Virus record (IMG/VR): IMGVR_UViG_3300032093_000416
Coordinates: 1-36,071 of that record
Direction: 5' to 3' (one strand)
From: a virus
DNA length: 36,071 bases
Shown in pieces: positions 31,001 through 36,071 of this stretch. The stretch's first letter is position 1, and the number at the start of each line of letters is the position of its first letter. The notes under the pieces were generated by a model. It saw only the letters and a list, made by a program, of their open reading frames with translations, searched no databases and was not told the origin of the DNA. The position numbers and the translations under genes are program-made.

Positions 31001-31182
31001 GGCAGTTTTTTACAGAGGACAGCAACAGATTAAGCATGAAGCGGTTTTGTGCCTTCATTGGTACGTTATCTCTTTGTGCTGTGACCATCTATAAACCATC
31101 TGAGGAAGGCATCTATGCTTTAACTTTTATAGTTTCCTCAGCACTTGGGTTTACATCAGTTGAAAAAATATTCAAGAAATGA
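30997..31182 (+). CDS. second small membrane protein, holin/antiholin-like, 61 aa
   Basis: Two predicted membrane segments (FCAFIGTLSLCAVTIY, about 18-33, and GIYALTFIVSSALGFTSV, about 38-55) joined by a short acidic turn, and a basic C-terminus. Directly after the first holin-like gene with a 4-nt overlap, so the two may form a holin-antiholin pair. Confidence 0.55.
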   Translation: MRQFFTEDSNRLSMKRFCAFIGTLSLCAVTIYKPSEEGIYALTFIVSSALGFTSVEKIFKK

Positions 31183-31673
31183 AAATCAAACTTGACCCTC
31201 TTAACGTATTGCTGATAGCATTCATATCAGTATTTTTTATTTTTTGGTTGGTATCTTGCAATCCAGTAAAGCAAGTCCTTCGAGATGAGGACAAACTTCA
31301 GCAAGTTGCAAGGGTCATTGTCAATGGGGGATGGTGTGCTAATGATACCACTTACATAACTAAGTCAGATACACTTGTCAAGGTTGACACATTGGTTGAG
31401 GTGTATACAGATACTGAGGTAGTAACGCTAAACGATACTACCTATTTCACCAAATGGAAGACCAAGACCATTGCCAAAACTATAACCATTAGAGATACAT
31501 TGAAGTCATACATTGTAGACAATGCTCGTGTGAAGTCATTGCAGAGCGATTCAACCACTTTAACGATAAAGATGAATGAGTACAAGCAAAAAGCAAACAT
31601 TCGCCTATCTTGGTTGATATCGCTTCTCATTATCGCAGCGGTTTACGTTTACCTAAAACTAAAAAAAAAATGA
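31179..31673 (+). CDS. candidate unimolecular spanin (u-spanin), 164 aa
   Basis: The N-terminal signal (LDPLNVLLIAFISVFFIFWL) ends in a lipobox-like WLVSC with Cys at about residue 27. A periplasmic domain rich in Thr/Asp beta strands (about 60-120) follows. The C-terminal membrane segment LSWLISLLIIAAVYVYLKL (about 143-161) precedes a KKK end. A lipoprotein N-terminus plus a C-terminal transmembrane helix is the topology of one-piece spanins such as T1 gp11, which fuse the inner and outer membranes at lysis. The neighbouring holins and endolysin support this. Confidence 0.65.
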   Translation: MKIKLDPLNVLLIAFISVFFIFWLVSCNPVKQVLRDEDKLQQVARVIVNGGWCANDTTYITKSDTLVKVDTLVEVYTDTEVVTLNDTTYFTKWKTKTIAKTITIRDTLKSYIVDNARVKSLQSDSTTLTIKMNEYKQKANIRLSWLISLLIIAAVYVYLKLKKK

Positions 31674-31744
31674 GTTTCAAGAAATTGTTCCAAGTGCTTG
31701 GTACTATTAATGAGGTATTCACCAAAAACCAATATAGAAGATGA
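31670..31744 (+). CDS. possible 24-aa peptide between spanin and endolysin
   Basis: MSFKKLFQVLGTINEVFTKN followed by QYRR. Its start overlaps the spanin stop by 4 nt and its stop overlaps the endolysin start by 4 nt (ATGA at both ends), the usual spacing of real genes here. Basic and amphipathic. Function unknown. Confidence 0.5.
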   Translation: MSFKKLFQVLGTINEVFTKNQYRR

Positions 31745-32229
31745 AGGATCAAAGAACACTTGAAAGGATTAAATTGATGCACCCAAAGTTGATTAAAGAG
31801 GTTGAGGAGATTTATGATGAGATATGTGAGGCATTAACTGGTAGGGCAATCTGTAGGTTTACATCTACACTTAGAACATTTGCCGAGCAAGATGCACTTT
31901 TTGCAAAGGGTAGGACTGCTCCAGGTGGTAGAGTTACCAACGCAAAAGCAGGGATGTCCATGCATAACTACGGGTTAGCACTTGACATTGTTTTAATTAG
32001 GGATGGGAAGGATGCCATATGGGATGTAAAGGTAGACCTTGATGGTGATGGAAAAAGTGATTGGATGGAGATAGTGACTATCTTCAAAGAGCATGGATGG
32101 GAGTGGGGCGGTGACTGGAAGTTCTACGATGCTCCACACTTTCAAAAAACTTTCGGTTATTCGGTTAGGCAATTGTTAGCATTGAGAAATGCGAAAAAGG
32201 TAGATGCAAATGGGTATGTTTTAATATGA
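31741..32229 (+). CDS. M15-family endolysin (L-Ala-D-Glu / D,D-peptidase)
   Basis: A 162-aa M15 peptidase: STLRTFAEQDALFAKGRT (about 42-59), the zinc site MHNYGLALDIV (His about 75, Asp about 82), GWEWGGDWKFYDAPHFQ with the catalytic Glu-Trp region and the third ligand His (about 133). A Ca-binding-like loop (DLDGDGKSDWMEI) lies at about 99-111. It cuts peptidoglycan peptides to release virions. No signal peptide, so it depends on the holin. Confidence 0.9.
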   Translation: MKDQRTLERIKLMHPKLIKEVEEIYDEICEALTGRAICRFTSTLRTFAEQDALFAKGRTAPGGRVTNAKAGMSMHNYGLALDIVLIRDGKDAIWDVKVDLDGDGKSDWMEIVTIFKEHGWEWGGDWKFYDAPHFQKTFGYSVRQLLALRNAKKVDANGYVLI

Positions 32230-33197
32230 AAAAAGTAAACATTGCAAGAGAGTACAGAGAGAAGTACGGGTGGGATATGCCCACTTTGAAACTTGCAAGG
32301 ATTATGTTTTCAGAAAATAAGTTACTATTCTCTAATTTGGAACACGCAAGAAGCAATTTAAGGGCAATAGAAAACAAGAAAGGCAAAGGAGAAATATATA
32401 AAACAAATAAAATCATTCCTGATAGACCACGAAATCCATACAACCTTCCCGAATCAGATGAGGCAATATATGAACCTTATCACTTAGATGCTAAGCGTTT
32501 GTTGGTACTTTCCGACATCCACATACCCTACCATTCCATAGATGCAATCACTTGTGCATTTGATTTTGCAAAGAATGAGAAACCCGATGCTATTCTTCTC
32601 AATGGGGATACACTTGATTTCTTTGGATTGAGTAGGTTTGCTAAAGACCCCAAGGCAAGGTCATTTGCTCACGAGTTAAAGACCTTCAAGGAGTTTATGG
32701 ATGTGCTGAAAAAGACATTTGATGCAAAGATTTATTTCAAGGTCGGAAATCATGAAGAGCGTTATTTCCATTTCCTATGGATGAAGGCACATGAGATTGT
32801 AGGAGTAGAAGAGTTTGAACTTGAGAACATAATCAAGGCAAGGGCAGAAGGGATAGAGATAATTAAAGACAAGCGGATAATGAAAGCAGGTGATCTAAAT
32901 ATTATTCATGGTCATGAGTTCGGTGGGTCTGTATTCAGTCCTGTAAACATTGCAAGGGGTCTTTTTCTTAGGGGTAAGGTATCTGCTATGCAAGGGCATA
33001 ACCATCAGACCAGTGAGCATACTGAGTCTAATATGAATGGTGAGATAACTACAACCTGGTCGCTCGGTTGCTTATGTGAATTGCATCCTGCCTATCTCCC
33101 CATCAACAAATGGAACTGGGGTTTTTCGCTTATAGATATTAATGGTCAAGACTTTGAGGTAAGGAACAAAAGAATCTTTAACGGCAAAGTTCTTTAG
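32226..33197 (+). CDS. calcineurin-like metallophosphoesterase, 323 aa
   Basis: All metal motifs of the family are present: LSDIHIP (D97, H99), LLNGDTLDF (G127-D128), VGNHEERY (N175, H176), IIHGHEF (about 228-230) and QGHNHQ (257-260). An N-terminal helical region (about 1-60) may be a small HTH-like domain. Phage members can act as phosphatases or nucleotide diesterases; the substrate is unknown. Overlaps the endolysin gene by 4 nt, which is an unusual place for it. Confidence 0.85.
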   Translation: MKKVNIAREYREKYGWDMPTLKLARIMFSENKLLFSNLEHARSNLRAIENKKGKGEIYKTNKIIPDRPRNPYNLPESDEAIYEPYHLDAKRLLVLSDIHIPYHSIDAITCAFDFAKNEKPDAILLNGDTLDFFGLSRFAKDPKARSFAHELKTFKEFMDVLKKTFDAKIYFKVGNHEERYFHFLWMKAHEIVGVEEFELENIIKARAEGIEIIKDKRIMKAGDLNIIHGHEFGGSVFSPVNIARGLFLRGKVSAMQGHNHQTSEHTESNMNGEITTTWSLGCLCELHPAYLPINKWNWGFSLIDINGQDFEVRNKRIFNGKVL

Positions 33198-33198
33198 C

Positions 33199-33438
33199 AT
33201 GGAAGAAGACCTCATTTTGGGCGAAGGCGAAGAGGTTGAGGATATCATTGAAGAGGTAGGGTATACCTATCCCGAATACATATCTGCCTCAGTTGAGGTC
33301 TTGACAATGCTTGAAACTGCGAATCCAATGACAAGGGAAGAGGTGCAAAAGATGCAGGAATTGAAGAAATTATGCTTGGAGATGCTTGAATATTCCGTTA
33401 AAAATATGCACAAGATGCTATTTACTACTGATACTTGA
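33199..33438 (+). CDS. small acidic protein, 79 aa
   Basis: Not recognised. The N-terminus is strongly acidic (MEEDLILGEGEEVEDIIEEV), followed by helices (MLETANPMTREEVQKMQELK ... LCLEMLEYSVKNMHKML). It starts 1 nt after the metallophosphoesterase stop and is the last late gene before the terminator. Acidic small proteins of this type can mimic DNA or bind a partner enzyme. Confidence 0.6.
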   Translation: MEEDLILGEGEEVEDIIEEVGYTYPEYISASVEVLTMLETANPMTREEVQKMQELKKLCLEMLEYSVKNMHKMLFTTDT

Positions 33439-33469
33439 CTGTGTTCATTGTGTTTTATTAATGTGATTT

Positions 33470-33502
33470 GCCCCTGATATTTCTATATTGGGGGTCTTTT
33501 TT
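33470..33502 (+). terminator. intrinsic terminator at the end of the late operon
   Basis: CCCCTGATA (33471-33479) pairs with TATTGGGGG (33486-33494) with two wobble pairs, followed by a T-run to 33502. It separates late genes from the early promoter at 33546. Confidence 0.72.
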
Positions 33503-33545
33503 ATGGGTAAACGCTAAAAAATATTTTAAAAAAGATTAAAAATTA

Positions 33546-33576
33546 TTTGGTAGTATGAAATAAAATATTATCTTTG
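33546..33576 (+). promoter_or_regulatory. strong Bacteroidota-type promoter TTTG-N19-TATCTTTG
   Basis: TTTG (33546-33549), 19 bases, then TATCTTTG (33569-33576): a full match to the Bacteroidota consensus. Transcription would start near 33583, 24 bases before the first early gene. It is the best candidate for the main early promoter. Confidence 0.8.
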
Positions 33577-33606
33577 ATATATCAAATCACAATCAAAAAC
33601 ACAATT

Positions 33607-33726
33607 ATGAAAAAGCAAAAAGTAAAAATCCTCGGTCAGACAGTAACAGTAGGAAGCAAATTGCACCTTGAATTATTAGCACAGGTTAAGCACTTCAATG
33701 ACCTTTTGAAAAGCGAATCTAATTAA
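33607..33726 (+). CDS. hypothetical early protein, 39 aa
   Basis: First gene after the strong promoter: MKKQKVKILGQTVTVGSKLH, then LELLAQVKHFNDLLKSESN. The N-terminal beta-hairpin-like part is followed by a helix. Not recognised; early expression suggests a host-directed or regulatory role. Confidence 0.6.
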   Translation: MKKQKVKILGQTVTVGSKLHLELLAQVKHFNDLLKSESN

Positions 33727-33781
33727 ATACTACGGGGCGAGGCATCCTACACCTCATTAAATCACACAAAAACCAAAAACA

Positions 33782-33868
33782 ATGAAACCAAAAACCATCA
33801 TCACTTGGGCAACAATTATCGCAATGCTTTGGGTAGTCGGTCAACTTCAAGACCAATTTTGTAGGTAA
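33782..33868 (+). CDS. small membrane peptide, 28 aa
   Basis: MKPKTIITWATIIAMLWVVG followed by QLQDQFCR: a single predicted transmembrane helix with a basic N-terminus. Its stop shares a base with the next start (TAATG). Possibly an early membrane effector. Confidence 0.5.
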   Translation: MKPKTIITWATIIAMLWVVGQLQDQFCR

Positions 33869-33999
33869 TGAATACAAAGAAGATACTGCAACCTATATGG
33901 GTAAAATGCAGATTATGCAAGTCACTTTATACAATCACAATAAAAACGCAAAGCAAATGTCCAAGATGTCATTGCCTAAATGGATGGACCTAAACACCA
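33868..33999 (+). CDS. small zinc-ribbon protein, 43 aa
   Basis: MNTKKILQPIWVKCRLCKSL, then YTITIKTQSKCPRCHCLNGP: the two pairs CRLC and CPRC with 13 intervening residues form a clear zinc ribbon. It shares sequence in another frame with the N-terminal extension of the next gene, which shows that gene starts further downstream. Probably binds nucleic acid. Confidence 0.65.
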
Positions 34000-34208
34000 T
34001 TGAAAGACACAAACTATTAGGAGAACTTATTGATGGTATGATTTATAGCGGAGAAGCTGTGTCTCATGCTCAAGAATTGGTTGAAACCTGGAGACTGAAA
34101 GGTTATATTAAATCGGTAATACTGCCTTATAATGAAGAAGAAACCTGCCCCGAATGTGATGGGAAAGGTTGCAATGAATGTGTAATAATTTTAAATGATG
34201 AACAATGA
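33984..34208 (+). CDS. DnaJ-like Cys-motif early protein, 74 aa (copy 2)
   Basis: Start placed at 33984 (MDLNTIERHKLLGELIDGMI), because the longer frame (from 33897) overlaps the zinc-ribbon gene. The C-terminus has CPECDGKGCNEC, a half-unit like the DnaJ zinc repeat CxxCxGxG. The N-terminal half is helical. The 3' end is repeated at 1-59 with one residue changed. Role unknown. Confidence 0.65.
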   Translation: MDLNTIERHKLLGELIDGMIYSGEAVSHAQELVETWRLKGYIKSVILPYNEEETCPECDGKGCNECVIILNDEQ

Positions 34209-34363
34209 AAAAATGTACTTACTGCAAGAAAGAGAAACCAATTGAGCAATTCAATAAGAACGCCTCTGCTAAAGACAAACACGCACACAGATGCAAAGCC
34301 TGTGAGAAGGCAATTAAGGACAATAAAAAAGATATCTATTCGGATTTGTATCGTATTTTTTAA
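34205..34363 (+). CDS. small zinc-binding protein (copy 2)
   Basis: Diverged second version of the gene at 56-214, same length and same four cysteines; conservative changes such as Ser to Ala within the second pair (CKSC to CKAC). See the first copy for function. Confidence 0.7.
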   Translation: MKKCTYCKKEKPIEQFNKNASAKDKHAHRCKACEKAIKDNKKDIYSDLYRIF

Positions 34364-34380
34364 TAATCAAAACAAAGACA

Positions 34381-34551
34381 ATGACAAGTAAAGACCTCAG
34401 AAAATTAAGAAGAGACAAGGAAGTTACCCAAGAAAAACTTGCAGAGATCAGTGGAATCTCACTTGCTACAGTCAATCGTGCTGAAAAGACTGGCAAGGTT
34501 AGACTTAGTACAATGCAAAAATTATTTCAAGTTTTAGAAGAAATTAATTAA
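34381..34551 (+). CDS. small XRE/Cro-type HTH protein (copy 2)
   Basis: Second version of the HTH gene at 232-402; the nucleotide differences are few and almost all silent, so the encoded 56-aa protein is essentially the same. Confidence 0.85.
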   Translation: MTSKDLRKLRRDKEVTQEKLAEISGISLATVNRAEKTGKVRLSTMQKLFQVLEEIN

Positions 34552-34576
34552 CTTTAACATTAAATAAATCACAACA

Positions 34577-34858
34577 ATGAAAAAACAAGTCACAACTAAT
34601 GTCAGAGTCCCTGCGGAATGGTTAAAGGTTAGCATGAACGACATCATGATAATGGTAACCGCTACCATTAATGATGCAGAGGATTACCTTGATGTCAATG
34701 TTAGGGAGATTCTTATGCCAGGTTACCACTGCCTAAACATCCTGCCTCAGTTCCATTCTGCATTCTATGAGTTGGTAGAGCAGAAGTGCATGGATGCTTA
34801 CACGTTCAAGATGGATTCAGAGTATGACCACGAATACTATTCTGATTATGCCTTCTGA
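34577..34858 (+). CDS. hypothetical early protein, 93 aa (copy 2)
   Basis: Second version of the gene at 428-709, with 15 base differences and a single Thr to Ser change. Confidence 0.8.
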   Translation: MKKQVTTNVRVPAEWLKVSMNDIMIMVTATINDAEDYLDVNVREILMPGYHCLNILPQFHSAFYELVEQKCMDAYTFKMDSEYDHEYYSDYAF

Positions 34859-35186
34859 ACGAATTGAGATGACCCTTGCAGTCAATGGTGAAGTCCGTGC
34901 TACTGCATTTCCACAGCGTACCTATGAAGGGATAGAGACACAAAGAAAGCAATGGTACTACTTTTATGGACTTAAAAGCATTAAAGATTGGGAGATATAC
35001 ATTTCTCATAGGTCACCAATGAAAGAGAATACACCATTTAGAATTACTAAACCTTTTCCTTATCAAATAAAATCACAACAAAATGACACAACAGAATCAA
35101 GACCAACAAGCCTCTATTGCGAACCAGTTAATCTTGCAGGGGGACTTATCGAAGTTGTCGGCAAACGACAAAGTGAGGTACTATAA
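34848..35186 (+). CDS. hypothetical early protein, 112 aa (copy 2)
   Basis: Second version of the gene at 699-1037. The first part is conserved with silent changes; the part overlapping the annealing-protein gene changes residues freely. Confidence 0.7.
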   Translation: MPSERIEMTLAVNGEVRATAFPQRTYEGIETQRKQWYYFYGLKSIKDWEIYISHRSPMKENTPFRITKPFPYQIKSQQNDTTESRPTSLYCEPVNLAGGLIEVVGKRQSEVL

Positions 35187-35802
35187 TGGGTACTGCGAAA
35201 GGATGGGACTTGACCCATTTACCAAACCATTTGACATCCTAAGACTTAACGGCAGAGAGGTACTTTACTGCACAAGGTCAGGAACTCAGCAATTGAATAA
35301 ACTCCATAAGGTATCGCACTTGATTACCTCAAGGGATACCAATGCAGATGCAGGGGTTTACATTGTAACTTCTAAGGCATCCCTTCCTGATGGTAGGTGT
35401 ACTGAATCAATTGGTGCAGTCAACATCGCAGGACTTAAAGGTGAAGCATACGCCAATGCCATTATGAAGGCAGAAACCAAGGCAAAACGAAGGGCAACGC
35501 TTGACTTGTTAGGATTAGGCGTTCTTGATGAATCAGAGGCAGAATCAATCCCTAATGCAGTCTCAGGGGCATTGCAAACAATGGTTGAAGCATTGCCTCA
35601 GATGGAAGTGGAAGCGGTTGAGGTTATTGAAACAGAGGCAGAAGAAGAGAAGACCATTGGTAGACTAATGATTGCCATTAAAAAAGCGGAAACCATCGCA
35701 GACCTCAAGAGCATTTACGATAGCAATAAACACAAAATTGAAACCAATAAATTTGTAAAAGATGAACTCAAGAAACGAAAATCTGAACTTGTTAAAGCTT
35801 AA
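35083..35802 (+). CDS. Red-beta/RecT-like single-strand annealing protein (copy 2)
   Basis: Second version of the gene at 934-1647, two residues longer (239 aa). The core is nearly unchanged, while the linker around residues 180-195 (VIETEAEEEKTIGR against VIEEDPELSIGR) differs in length and sequence. This shows that the core carries the function and the linker is free to vary. Confidence 0.6.
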   Translation: MTQQNQDQQASIANQLILQGDLSKLSANDKVRYYNGYCERMGLDPFTKPFDILRLNGREVLYCTRSGTQQLNKLHKVSHLITSRDTNADAGVYIVTSKASLPDGRCTESIGAVNIAGLKGEAYANAIMKAETKAKRRATLDLLGLGVLDESEAESIPNAVSGALQTMVEALPQMEVEAVEVIETEAEEEKTIGRLMIAIKKAETIADLKSIYDSNKHKIETNKFVKDELKKRKSELVKA

Positions 35803-36071
35803 TGAAATAAAGGTGGGGGATATTGCCCCCACTAAGTTTGGCATTGAACTTATGGCAGATGCTATCCAAGAACAAGTCAACGATGGTCTGGTTGATCCCT
35901 TAGAGTTAGCAATCAAGTTCAATAGTTTGGAGCAATTAATCAAGTCGGTAAAATCTCGAATAACCGAGAATGTTCTTGCAGAACTTATGAAGCACCCAAA
36001 AGGGAAGGCAGAGGTACTTGGGGCATCAGTATCTCAGATGGATTCGGTAAAGTATGACTTCTCAGACCTTC
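35783..36071 (+). CDS. hypothetical early protein (copy 2, cut by window end)
   Basis: Second version of the gene at 1628-2059, open to the window end. The codon aligned to the ATG at 1628 is CTG (35783); a TTG follows at 35789 and the next in-frame ATG is at 35852. The last 127 bases (35945-36071) are identical to 1790-1916. Confidence 0.65.
   Translation, partial: MNLLKLNEIKVGDIAPTKFGIELMADAIQEQVNDGLVDPLELAIKFNSLEQLIKSVKSRITENVLAELMKHPKGKAEVLGASVSQMDSVKYDFSDL

Larger units (their letters stand above)
34150..36071 (+). repeat. diverged repeat of the window start (1-1916)
   Basis: Positions 34150-35944 align with 1-1789 gene by gene, with scattered mostly synonymous differences and a 6-base length change near 35630. 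Positions 35945-36071 match 1790-1916 exactly (127 bases). This most likely reflects a circular genome closed through two strain variants in an assembly with 127-base overlaps, giving a unit of about 34,155 bases. Confidence 0.85.

Noticed and set aside
33897-33983. Longer N-terminus of the Cys-motif early protein
   Set aside because: This stretch codes for the zinc-ribbon gene (33868-33999) in another frame, with both cysteine pairs intact.
1-36071. tRNA genes, CRISPR arrays, insertion sequences, integrase or attachment sites
   Set aside because: I looked for cloverleaf-like segments, regularly spaced long repeats, transposase and recombinase motifs and saw none. The GGGTTCACCCC stretch near 12858 resembles a T-arm but lacks the rest of a tRNA.
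34150-36071. Real terminal direct repeat of a linear virion genome
   Set aside because: True terminal repeats of one molecule should be identical; here most of the 1.9 kb is diverged and only the last 127 bases match exactly, which points to assembly of two strains.

Overview
The window is essentially one complete genome of a tailed bacteriophage (Caudoviricetes, siphovirus-like gene set) of a Bacteroidota host, plus about 1.9 kb of re-read sequence at the end. The host assignment rests on promoters of the Bacteroidota type (TTTG-N19-TAnnTTTG; a perfect match lies at 33546-33576 and near matches at 3076 and 12332), on AT-rich start regions without a clear Shine-Dalgarno (such as AAATAAAATAAAATG before the capsid gene), and on protein families typical of Bacteroidota phages. 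All convincing genes are on the + strand, densely packed, and often overlap by ATGA. No integrase or lysogeny module is visible, so a virulent lifestyle is likely.

Layout. The early region starts at the promoter near 33546 and, if the genome is circular, runs through the window end into the window start: small zinc-ribbon proteins, a small XRE-type HTH protein, a Red-beta/RecT-like annealing protein, a short SSB-like protein and a putative nuclease. Next come a promoter and a structured RNA (3076-3222), a replication-initiator-like winged-helix protein, a VRR-NUC nuclease, a sigma-like factor and a run of small proteins. A cassette of three glycosyltransferases and a methyltransferase (7070-10546) precedes the terminase genes (10548-12165). 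After terminase lies a non-coding control region (12166-13139) with phased direct repeats, a small promoter-driven gene, a second small structured RNA with its own terminator, and more hairpins.

The structural operon then runs tail first: tail assembly chaperone with a -1 frameshift at a T9 slippery run, gp10-like protein, two large tail proteins and tape measure. Head genes follow (protease, scaffold-like protein, major capsid protein, then portal), and then connectors, tail fibres and a lysis block (holin-like proteins, a candidate one-piece spanin and an M15 endolysin). A metallophosphoesterase, a small acidic protein and a terminator end the late block.

The two ends are homologous but diverged: 1-1789 matches 34150-35944 with many mostly synonymous differences, and the last 127 bases are identical to 1790-1916. 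This looks like a circular assembly graph (unit about 34.15 kb) closed through two strain variants rather than a genuine duplication. The comparison is useful because it shows which reading frames are under selection.

The most novel-looking items are two compact RNAs (about 3110-3222 and 12730-12828). In each, helices, a loop-mediated 7-bp tertiary pairing, an upstream promoter and a U-tract can be read directly from the sequence.
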